Positions 17,631 through 27,500 of a DNA stretch of 27,500 nt are shown here, in pieces. The notes below the pieces were generated by a model. That model did no database searches. It had not been told where the DNA came from and saw only the letters and a program-made list of their open reading frames with translations. Numbering within the stretch: the first letter of the stretch is position 1; every line of letters begins with the position of its first letter. A program made the translations under genes and the position numbers. The DNA is from Priapulus caudatus (lineage: Eukaryota > Priapulida > Priapulimorpha > Priapulimorphida > Priapulidae), in NCBI RefSeq assembly GCF_000485595.1, contig NW_014577131.1, forward strand, positions 42,035-69,534. Reading direction: 5' to 3'.

Positions 17631-19292
17631 ATATATATATAGTTTCATGCACATACATTCTTCGCGCTGGCACGACAATTAAGACCCATAAAAAGATATG
17701 ACAGTTTAGAGTTGTGATATCATGTCCACTTATGAAGTTTCTGCAGTCGGGCCCCTGTTTCAGAAAATCATCAGCATGTGGCGATTTAATTGGCCACACA
17801 TATAATTGGCAGCTTTACTCACTAATTACCACAGCGTTGCCAATTAGTTGTATGCACAACGCGATGGCTTTCTTAAATTTTCTTAGAGAGCAACACTTGT
17901 GTAAAAAAAAAGTATACGGGCAATCATAACTCACTTGTTACTCGTAAATAATGCCATATATATTCTAGGGCTTACTCAATCCAAAAACTGACCGAGTCCG
18001 GAACGTACCCGGACCCAAATGCAAATTTATCCGGATTTGCCTACTATTGCTTTGAATAATCCTGGAAGAGACACACTCCTATTAAAACTTAAAACGATGG
18101 TTGTGCCCTTGCCTCTCTTTCAATTTTTGCTTTTAGGTGAAAAAAAAATCGTCTTGTTTTTACTGAACTTGCACTACTTAACATCGACGAATGTACATAC
18201 TATTCCAGCTGTGCGCTGGATTCTGTTTAGCGTCTAGATGGCGCCCCAGTAGTCTTCTAGCCAGTAACCAGAAAGTGCTTCTGTAAACTCTTTGATGTCG
18301 ATGGCTAGACTCGGGGCATCAACCTATCGATCCGGCAACCTCCATTGCACGAGACAACATATTTTTATTACCACCAGCAAAGAGATTTCGAGGTACTCCG
18401 CCGTGTAGGCCCTACGTGCCCCTCGCTGGAGTAAAATCTTCGCTCCATATGGGGTTTGCATGTGTCTTCCAAGGATGTTACAAATCAATACATTTCTGTT
18501 CTAGTCAGAAGTACATCTTCTGCGTACGATCCAGGACGCGTCACAATGCTCGTAGAAAGGCCTGGTTGTTGCAGCATCTGCTGCGAAACTCAATGCACGC
18601 GCGCTACCAATACTGATTATGGCATGCATTACAAGCTCTTACGCACACAGCAACTAAAACACAAACACACGGTCTAATCTAACCACACTTGTGGCTATTT
18701 TGGGCCTTCTCATCTGAGTGCTGGTATCATAGTAAAATGCATACGAATCGAACCATCGTAATCTATCACATTGGTTTAAAATTTTTCACATGAAGACAAG
18801 CTTATGCGCTCATGTTTATACAGCAACACCTATAAACTGGATAGGATATATCAAGAAGAAATGTTTATATAGTAATAACGAAAAATTATCATCTCACGCC
18901 TATAAATAAGAAGTTATGTAAATATATTTTGGCTATTAATATATTAGGAGGCGATGCTCGTGAACCAATTAAAACGTTTATGGCCTCCATATTCGTCTGT
19001 GCTTTATGATAGCTCGATCGTCCATTTTTTAATCGCCGCTGTCGGAGACATGGTTGCCAACAACATTGACGCCGTCTTATTTTATGGGCCCATATGAGTT
19101 GTGTTCAACATTACTTATTACCTTTGATCATAATGTTATATATATTATACCATCTTGCCGTGGCATCAGCGTTAATATTTATAGCATGAATAAAGATTAA
19201 ATTAAATTATCTATAATTAACTTGTGTGTTTTTAGGTGCTTAATTTATGTATGTACCCGTTTCGAACAAATAAATGACATCGCTTATCAATA

Positions 19293-19392
19293 TGTGCGCG
19301 CGTTCGTGTGTGCGTGCGTTCGTGTGTGTGTGTGGGTGTGGGTGTGTGTGTGTGTGTGTGCGCGTGCGTTCGTGTGTGCGTGCGCGTGTGTA
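19293..19392. repeat. (GT/GTGCGT)n microsatellite
   Basis: TGTGCGCGCGTTCGTGTGTG-type repeat with several hexamer copies. Open frames on both strands through it are artefacts. Confidence 0.9.
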
Positions 19393-20772
19393 TGAGTCCA
19401 AGCGGCTGATGCAGCGTAAGATTCTTATTGGAACCTTTGTGCATGCACACTCGCTTCTCATCGTAGAGGGGTCCGCCCGCTAACGCATTCTGAAAATAGG
19501 ACACCCTGAAGTCGTCTCGATTCTGCCATCCAAGCCACGCCAGAAGCCGACCAGAACCCCCCTAACCGTATTCTCTGCGCCCAGTTTTTGTCTCTCGCGG
19601 GAGGCAGACGAGATTTATGTAATGATCTGCATAGGAGGACGGCGGGTGGAACTAATTAAGTCGATCGGGTCTGTTCGTTAACTAGGATAGCTGCGGCGCG
19701 ACGGAAAAGTTTTGAAATTTTGAAGCGCAGCTCAAATTCATTTTAACCATCTTGCGGCTTTCCGCGTGGGATTCATTTGAAGTTGGGCAGCTCAAAATTC
19801 TTTCCAATTAGCGTCAGTCAATGCACGAAGACGTCGAGCTCGACTCAGTGTGCAGTGGTCGCATATTACGCCGAATTTGTCATCTATTTTGGTCATATAT
19901 ATTGTATATATTGTATATATTGGTCATATAGTTGCTGAATCCGTCAGCTGACGTTACCTCAAGTTGGTATGCAGTTGCCGCTAACTCCGCAACTACTGCG
20001 TGTGAGATATGAATCACCGATTTCGGCGATATTTTAGTCGGGAGATTATTTTTTAGTTGTTGTTACTTGTTATATTAATCACGTTTTCTACGAACAAATC
20101 TCTAGCTCTAACCCTATATGGCATATACGCGGGAAAATGAGCATGTAAGCCCGAAGGGCGACTCAAGAGCAACACACAACTCAATTTGGGTTCAAAGATG
20201 CCGGCAAAGCCAAACAACACTAGCGAAGGGAGCGACCGCAGCATTTCCTGGATGTAACAGCTGCTGCACGTTAGAGGCACAGTATCCAACACGCCCTGCG
20301 TAACTCGGGGCACGTTGGTGGTAACGGCCCCAAATCTCTACGTGGTTGTGTAAGCGTAGCGCCGAGTCTGGGCGCTGTCCCGCCCATAAACCTCGTTGTG
20401 GACATGTGTTTGGGGCAACAAATCAAAGTGACCCCAGAGCAGTAATAGAGTGTGAGCGGCCAAAGCTAACACACCCGCAAATGTAGCGTATCCGTTGTAA
20501 ACACCACGTCAAATCAGACCAACCGCTCACCCGCGTATACTTCATAATGCTGGACGTGGAGAACCATGCATTCGCGTATTAACTTACCGTTTAGCTGCCC
20601 ACGCTTTGTTAAAGTGATTGACGTTGCAAAAACGGGCACCATGTAAACTTACTTAATGGAACGTAATATCTTAATAAGTACCAGTAGTAGGCATCTGGAG
20701 TGATATGGAAGGAGAAAGACTGATAAAAATAAAGAGAGAGAAAGAGAGCGAGCGTACGAGAGCGGGAGGGGT

Positions 20773-21076
20773 AGAGATAGAGATAGAGATAGAGTTAGAG
20801 TTAGAAATGGATGGATGGATGGATGGATGGATGGATGGATGGATGGATGGATGGATGGATGGTTGGATGGATGGATGGATAAATGGATGGATGGATCAAT
20901 AGATGGATGGATGGATGGATGGATGGATGGATGGATGGATGGATGGATGGATGGATGGATGGATGGATGGATTGATGGATGGATGGATGGATGGATGGAT
21001 GGATGGATGGATGGATGGATGGATGGATGGATGGATAGATGGATGAATAAATTGATGGATAAGTGGATGAATGGGT
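20773..21076. repeat. (GATA/GA) then long (GGAT)n microsatellite
   Basis: Four AGAGAT copies are followed from 20807 by about 265 bp of GGAT tetramers with a few substitutions, fading into GTGGATGAATGG. Open frames on both strands (WMDG and IHPS repeats) are artefacts of the tetramer. Confidence 0.95.
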
Positions 21077-21249
21077 GGAGAGAGAGAAGATGGGGAAGAG
21101 GAGATGACATGAGTAAAAGGAAGAACAATCGAGACCTTGCACACGAAACCACGTGGCATGTCATGGCGTTCATATCGATGCAGATTTTTATATAGATTTG
21201 TGGAAATATCGCGATTCAATAACCGGTCCTTCACATCTGCTCGACACCT

Positions 21250-21830
21250 GAACGCTATTCTATGTGCAGGAAGGAAGAGCGCGACCGAGACGCCTCGATC
21301 ATGCGCACGTGCTCTCGAAAAATTACAATATTATATAATTTCACATCGCGTAGAACTCAGAATGGGCGACGAGGAAGCGGATGGAGGGAGGGGGCGCGCT
21401 TGCCTAACCCTTCGCTATTATTACAGCTTAAGGGAATTACGTACTGGGCTCTGTCGACGTCGCCCTTCGTGTAAGTAAGACCTGGGAAACAGGAGAAGCG
21501 TGGGGGCGTTTGATTTTGATAGCGATTCCTCCTCCACCCACTCCTCCTCCGCATTTCAGACCGCCGCGGCGGTGGCTGTTTTTGCCGCGTATTTATTCTA
21601 GGGATCGCTCGCTACGCAGCGCTCGCGTCGGTTTGGGCCGTCTGCTCGCGTGGGTCGGGCGCGGCGTGCACGCGGGACACGGATATTTCGCACCGCGTCC
21701 GAATCCAAACATGGCCGACTACTTCGTAACGGCCGAATTGGAGCAGTGGTGTAAGGGAGGGCCTTGCCCCTACGCACCGGCGACGGCCGCCGCACCGCAA
21801 ACCTCAACGCTTGCTCGGCTTCACCCTCTC

Positions 21831-21862
<32 letters not shown>

Positions 21863-22360
21863 CAGGTAGTAAATCACGGGCGAGAAAGATCGCGGGTCGC
21901 TACAGCTGCGGGACAGATGGCCGGCGACGGATTCATAAAGAGAGCCTTTGAGATGAGCAGAGATGGTTTCAGCCGCAGCTCGGATTTCCGCGTGCCCGTT
22001 AGCCCGTGCGCGGAGGGAGCTGCTCGATGCTGCGGATGCTGCTGCTGCGGGGAGAGATGAGGCTCCCGAAGCTACGGACACCCATTGACGGCGCGTGACC
22101 GCAGCGCACGCAAACCGCGGCTAATGAACTTACTCGCGCGTAGCTCTCCCACTGCGTTTGTATACGCGACTACAACAGCTATTAGTGAGAGGGTTACACG
22201 CACGCAGCGCGTGTGTGGCGCGACGATTAGCGGGAGCTTCGCATATAAGCTATCACTCGGGCGCGACTCCTCTTCAATGAAAGCTGCCCCCCGCCGTCCT
22301 GCCGCCCTGCCGCCCGGTGACGGCCGGCCCCTCTCTCATGTTCACTCCCGAGGCGATTGA
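21250..22360. promoter_or_regulatory. CpG-rich interval, possible promoter of a plus-strand gene
   Basis: Noticeably richer in CpG and GC than the rest of the window. It contains two plus-strand ATGs in good initiation context followed by consensus donors (21362 to GTAAGTAAG at 21471; 21711 to GTAAGG at 21751). A (GA)n run lies at 21834-21862. No known protein is recognisable. It could mark a divergent gene's first exon or simply be a GC-rich patch. Confidence 0.3.
21711..21750 (+). CDS. Weak candidate first coding exon
   Basis: AAACATGGCC is close to an ideal start context (A at -3, G at +4) in a CpG-rich setting. It encodes MADYFVTAELEQW before the donor TGGT|GTAAGG. No downstream acceptor exon could be identified, and the peptide is not one I know. 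The open frame itself continues to 21869 into a GA repeat, so the donor is a guess. Confidence 0.18.
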
Positions 22361-22594
22361 ACCGCGGAAAACGCATATATTTACGCTAGTTGAATACTGT
22401 TGACAGACCGGAGACAGGCTTCCTTTTAGCAAGCTAGCTGTGCGTTGAACTGCTTTTGCGGGGCACACCTACATCTGCCGCCACCTCCAGGCCACGAGAA
22501 TACGCAGATAATGTTACACTATGCGAGATTAGATCTCACGGGGAACACCCAAGCTGATCAAATGCTGTCAGATATAGTATACGGGCGAGAGAGA

Positions 22595-22597
<3 letters not shown>

Positions 22598-22655
<58 letters not shown>
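22598..22655. repeat. (TA)n microsatellite
   Basis: About 28 uninterrupted TA units. Confidence 0.95.
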
Positions 22656-22661
<6 letters not shown>

Positions 22662-22834
22662 TGCTCGACCTAGAAGGTTTGCTTGCCACCCTACCTGCTG
22701 CATGTCAGTGCCACCTAGTGTTTGCGTTGGGCGTTTGTAATTGATTTCACAAGATTCTGAGAGAAAATACCCAGAACAAGATACCGTTTTATAATAAACC
22801 ACGGTGCCGCCTTTGTCTAGTAATAAACTGCAAC

Positions 22835-22948
22835 ACAATGAAACATGCTAACTCGGTTTCATGCTTCGGGTGATAAAGTTAATAAACAGACGCAATGACA
22901 CATGATAACCCATTTTCATGCTTCGGGTGAGAAAGTTAATAAACAGAT
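22835..22948. repeat. 57-bp tandem duplication
   Basis: Two copies, 22835-22891 and 22892-22948, sharing ACATG.TAACNC and the long stretch TTTCATGCTTCGGGTGA.AAAGTTAATAAACAGA, with a few substitutions. No third copy is seen. Confidence 0.85.
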
Positions 22949-25900
22949 TAGTTAGTTAGTTTATTCTCTCTTTCTTCCCTAGCATTCTGTTAGTTTATTC
23001 CCGGCGAGCCAGGGCCTTTAACCGGCATGGCATGCGGCGAATGTGATCATAAACTCTTTATACCCAGAGGAAAGGAGGAAAACGCGTGAAAAATCACAAG
23101 CTAAGCTCTAACGGCTTTCTGCGGTGTTATATGGAACTAGTCTTAGAAGCCTCGCTGGTGAATGCCAGTACATTAAACGGCGATGCGCTAGAAAAAATAC
23201 ACCACACAACTGTTCATAATTTACGCAGTACTAACAGGAACGGCTGCTACATACTGCAGGGGAAAGAACATACACCACAGATTCAAGCACACGCTGGGCC
23301 GCTCCGGGACTGCCCCGGGAGGCGATTATAGGTCTGCTATCGCATGGCAATCGCTGTGTAATTTCGCGCGCAGACAGTTTCCCGCCCCCGTGTTGACAAG
23401 GCAATCGCCGCGTCTGGGATCCGGCGACCGACACAGGTCAAACATAAAGGCCCGCTCGGGCCAGTCTGCCATCTCGCGTTCGGACAATCACCGGTGCCAC
23501 CCAGCGGCGCTTAGAGAGATAGCAGGCATAAGCGCAACGATGACACCGATTTCGGGCGGTGCCGCACGCAATCGCGACTGCGCGGAGAGAGAGAGTGGTG
23601 AGCTTTGTTTCAGACTGGGGGGCTGGCCAGCCAGGCGGCCGTCAGGTTAAGCGCCGGCTAGGCCGGCTAATCCTGTTACCGACCGAAAGCTGTTGACATA
23701 TACAACAATTGCGCCCGCTTCTATTGGCTAGATAATCTCCTAGAAATGCCGAGAAGAACAAAGCCACCCTTTGAAACTAAAGGATACTGATCGTTCGTAT
23801 TGCTCGTATGCGAAATCGCTAGCCGAGTATCTCTTAGAAATGTGACTGGAAGACACGAAATGATTCCAAATGGCACGCTGAGAAGCGTATCATTCAGCAT
23901 GGCCAGAGTTAGCATGGGACATGGCTATACGGAGAATTAACTGAATCACGGCGTAGCGCGCCTATATAATTTGTACAACACTTTGTTTCCTGTTAATTCA
24001 ATCACAGACTATTAAAAAAATCTTCCGTCAGCCCCTTTAGGAACTTGTATGCTTCCACGGTATATTGCTCATTTCAAAAGGCTGTACGTGTAACCAACAT
24101 TTAGATGGCTCCCACCCAAGCGTATACCCGGCATCATGCGCCTACGAGGGATGCCATAATTTAACATTAACTACCACTATAAAATGTCAGCCATTTAGCG
24201 TCTGTCATTTGTCACACTGTGCTTTGTCTGCACGAGATTATTTGAATGCGCTAATTAAGCGCAATTAAAATAAAGTCGCGCATCGCTCCCGCGACTACCT
24301 TATATAAACAACGGCAATAAAGCACTCGTCAGTAAACGTTCGCACTAGATCGAGTTACGGCCGAATTTATTTGTCATGCGTATCTATAGCGGAATTCTAG
24401 GAAGCGTCGAAGAACCGATGACGAGTTAAAATTGGCACCCGTCCTTGCGGTTGCCGTCAAGGACGCAGATGTTCGCGTCGATAACCCCCATCTGCCGACA
24501 ACGCGCGAAGAAAAATTACTCTCACGGAATTCGACAAAAATGGGGAAATATATTCGTCGGAAAATGCTTCGCTGTGCAGAATGTTGACAGAATCAATTAC
24601 AGACAGGTGAGGCCCTGAGGAACCCGCGAAGACCAAATAAGACGATGGACATCAATCTATGCCGACAGACAGCAGCATAACGACGAGACAAGCAGAACTC
24701 ATGGCGTGTGAACTACATTGTGGCTCCGCAATAAGTGCTTATTATATTCTGCTGCATTAACTCAGGTCACCGTATAAGGTGTTATCTTGAGTATGCATTA
24801 TACTCTTTTGCATTTCTAATACAAATAATATATACATCTGTTTAATTGGTTCGCAATGCGGACAGATTAGTGGCAACGGCGTGCCCAGAAATGAACCCGG
24901 CCAAGAATGCCAGAGCGGCGGCGCGATATCAACACCCACCCAAAAATATCATGTCATTTGCGCGCATAAATTATATATATAGGCGAGCGACGAAAGCCGG
25001 ATATTTAGTCTGATGTTGCAGTCGCCCGGGGTTATATTAGGCAGCCATCGCCAGCTGTTAGGCAACCCTTTCTAGTTCAAGAACTTAGACGTTATTAAAT
25101 TTCTCCACGGCAATGTGTGAGCACACCCACCCCCACCACCGCCGTCTTTAAGATGATTCGATATCTTAAATGCGCGTACGTATGAAATTATCATGTGAAA
25201 ATTGCATATTTTTCGCGCGTGGAACCGCCGCCGCAATCCACGGCGGCACGGTGTCTGCTATTTTCCTATTCCCGCAGGAGGATTTTGAGCATATGATATA
25301 ATATACACCCTGCACTGTCTATGCCACGGTGCAGACAAGACTGCATAATATAGGGTATATAAATCTCTATAATAGGCCCTATACAATTCTGTTATGGATA
25401 CTCGCACGCAAAAAGGCAGCAAGCTGAAGCGAAGAAAATGCAGAAACGCGGGTGTTTTTACCTCAATAACTGCCTTCTCCTTCTCTCTCGTTATTATTAA
25501 TGCGGCTTTTTCAACGTCGAAGAGGCGACGCGGCCTGTCTACGGAGACCGAGAAGTGCCGCATGTAGCGATTGATTTCAATCCGTCTCCGGGCCCACCCT
25601 AAAACCGTAACTGACTAACTCGGACCTACGGGATGAAACGACGCGCGCAACCCGAACGCATACGGTGCGTCGAGTCGCACACCGAGCACGTAATCCAGAA
25701 GCAGGGCAACAAAAACGCGTGAGCAACAGCAAGTCATGCAGCCCGTCAGCGGGTTTTTCCGCGTAGTACCCCCACTGCATGCAAGTATCGAAACGGATCT
25801 GCCAAAGATGACCCCGCCGCCGGTTGCACGAGGATATTTGTCAAAAAACGTGCTGCAAAGCTATAAAATAACGTCGTCGCGTTGATTTCGACCGGCTGAC

Positions 25901-27500
25901 ATCGTCAAGTTGTAGACACGTTGGTTTTTCGTGTAGAAAATCCATTCATCAGTTTGTTATTTTTGAAAACTCTTCCCCCCCCCCCTTCCCCTTACGCAAG
26001 CATCCGAAGCCAATCGTCTTTTGTCGTCGCTCTCTTCCCACGACGATGAGTAGTGCATGAGCTACTCAGAGCAGCCGATACGGCGGGAGGCAGTGCATGC
26101 ATGAGTCAGGCTGGGTGGCGTCCTGAGCCCCACGCCCATCCAGACTAACACATTTGGGTCACTGAAAACCAGCAGCACCCGCGCCCCGCACTGGATGCAG
26201 CTGGCCTAGCTGAAACCATGGCGATGTCAAACAACCTGCCAGTAATAGATTACGGCACGAACGCCCGTGGCTGGCTCCGTACGCCCGCCGCCTTCCTTCG
26301 CACATGTGTTTTTTTCCCGATGCAGCACTTGGTCTCGGCGGTCTCAACACTTGATGATTCGTATACGTGTATCGACCGTGTCCATTTTTAGCCAGAAACT
26401 TATTCAAGGTTAGTCACCGCAAAAACACGGCGAATGACGTGAGAACTGCGTGTCTCCCCCATGCACACAAAGATGGCGTCACTTTAAACAAAATTCGGGG
26501 TTTGAAAACTCTTCTTGTACGCGTATGAATCTACACGTGAATTAACCAAATACGTTATATATGCTACAGAACAGCTAAAAATATTTCCCACCTCTATAAA
26601 CCGACAATTAAAATCTCCCGCTATTATTCCGTATATGTACTTGTTCCACTGTATTACTTCACGCCCTCGAGCAAGCGAAGATATTGTAACACATCGGGTT
26701 TCTAATGCACCGACTCCGTATACGCCTGAAGTCGTAAAACGCGTAGATGAAGTGAGGCCAAGGGCGGAAGAAACTGGCAATCAATTTACGAAGCATCTTG
26801 CCACTCGGCGGCCGACTCACCACACAAATAGCAGCGGCAGAGTTGCTGCTTCGCACGGCCAAACCCACACCGCAACCAACGTCCACGGATCCCGTTACCA
26901 GATGGCCGGGCCAATATCTATCTGTGTGCAGTAGCTGCATGCGTGAATACCTCGCCCCCCCAACAGGGGGCTGCCGGAGAGATAGGCGCGTGGCGCTACC
27001 GTGCGCGTAACACACATGTCACGTTAGCGTGGATTAGCATGTCCGCATCCGCGTATCCAGTATATGACTTTATTAGTCTCTTTCGACTAAGGGGCACGAT
27101 CAAAGTACGACCACGCACAGTAATAGATGTGCACACGTTTTCTTGCACAATTCCAAAAGGCGGGGGAGTGGTGGAACTCTATGGTAAAATGTGCCTCGCC
27201 GGTCCTTCCCACGATCATACGGCAACGGGAGCATTGACCAAAGGGTTTACATTATGGTCTATATGTATTTATTGCGGGTTATTTCTGTCTTCACGCGCAG
27301 GAGGGTACTGCCTTTTATTTGTTTAAATTCACTTTTACGAACATATGCTCTGCTGGACATTTGTATGCAGTGCCCTGTTTCCAGTGAGGGCAGGCACACC
27401 TACAGCGCTCTGGCATGTGCTTGACCAGTTGCAAGAATGTACCACGGCTTGTATAAGCTTGCACAATAAGCCCCCTAATACCCTGCACAATGACCTCTAC

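Larger units (their letters stand above)
17631..21249. other. Upstream / intergenic sequence, no gene recognised
   Basis: Moderately AT-rich. Open frames are short and unrelated to known families by eye. It contains the GT and GGAT microsatellites listed separately. The collagen gene's promoter should lie in its left part, but I see no clear core promoter there. Confidence 0.6.
22361..27500. other. Right-hand region, no gene recognised
   Basis: Mixed GC content, with another CpG-rich stretch near 23270-23660. Only short open frames occur (the longest, 26515-26934 plus, has no recognisable feature). No Gly-X-Y exon is seen on either strand, so a collagen partner gene does not start recognisably here. 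Confidence 0.6.

Noticed and set aside
17608-17799. 63-codon minus-strand frame with a hydrophobic stretch (IFLWVLIVV) just upstream of the signal-peptide exon
   Set aside because: It ends at a stop inside the candidate exon and is in a different frame from the collagen; probably 5' untranslated or chance.
20588-20642. Minus-strand ATG followed by a strong donor (MVPVFATSITLTKRGQ...)
   Set aside because: Considered as an alternative first exon of the collagen gene, but it ends in phase 1 while the 7S exon needs phase 0, and it lacks a hydrophobic core.
20649-21195. Open frames on both strands with WMDG or IHPS repeats
   Set aside because: Tetranucleotide repeats leave several frames open; no flanking coding sequence.
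25462-25563. Minus-strand ATG frame (MRHFSVSVDRPRRLF...) ending at GAG|GTAAAAAC
   Set aside because: No signal-like core, no recognised family and no downstream partner exon; the donor could be chance.
26515-26934. 139-codon plus-strand open frame
   Set aside because: No recognisable domain or composition bias, and no splice or promoter support; length is compatible with chance in GC-richer DNA.
1-27500. tRNA, rRNA, CRISPR or bacterial-type operons
   Set aside because: Scanned by eye for tRNA T-loop motifs and repeat-spacer arrays; none found, and the intron-rich gene shows this is animal nuclear DNA.

Overview
This is nuclear DNA from an animal, almost certainly an invertebrate. It is intron-rich, AT-rich between exons and full of microsatellites. 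It carries one clear protein-coding gene, on the minus strand: the 5' half of a type IV (basement-membrane) collagen alpha chain. The chain resembles the vertebrate alpha-2 type, and the gene is labelled COL4A2-like here. A dispersed repeat at about 2503-2970 ends in inverted CCTCCGCCAAGG motifs. I remember this sequence type from many aquatic animal genomes (amphioxus, molluscs, cnidarians, fish), so it does not fix the phylum.

Gene layout, read right to left. A candidate signal-peptide exon lies at 17561-17630. The 7S-domain exon, with four clustered cysteines, is at 14303-14380. Introns of about 3.2 and 3.8 kb flank it. A compact run of 24 collagen exons follows from 10515 down to 792. I placed every exon from paired AG/GT splice sites. 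All 24 junctions among the 25 main exons keep one open Gly-X-Y frame, giving 2479 nt or about 826 residues. The rest of the triple helix and the C-terminal NC1 domain must lie beyond the left edge. Introns among the first exons are phase 0. From 5793 leftward most junctions split a glycine codon (phase 1).

The alpha-2-like call rests on the 7S motif CRGRDCTTGSCKC, the GRPGMDGCNGTD site, and triplet spacing that matches human COL4A2 as I remember it. There are 26 triplets from the 7S cysteines to GCN, then 11 triplets from GTD to the first interruption.

Right part (17.6-27.5 kb): upstream or intergenic DNA with no recognisable conserved gene. It has several microsatellites, a CpG-rich interval at about 21.25-22.36 kb with two weak plus-strand first-exon candidates, and a 57-bp tandem duplication near 22.84 kb.

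Most worth checking: the apparent one-base frame break in the signal-peptide exon; a perfect 35-bp-arm hairpin at 14510-14588 flanked by an 8-10 bp direct repeat (a very small foldback transposon or a mutational scar); the three internal tandem copies inside the dispersed repeat; and the absence of an obvious head-to-head alpha-1 partner.
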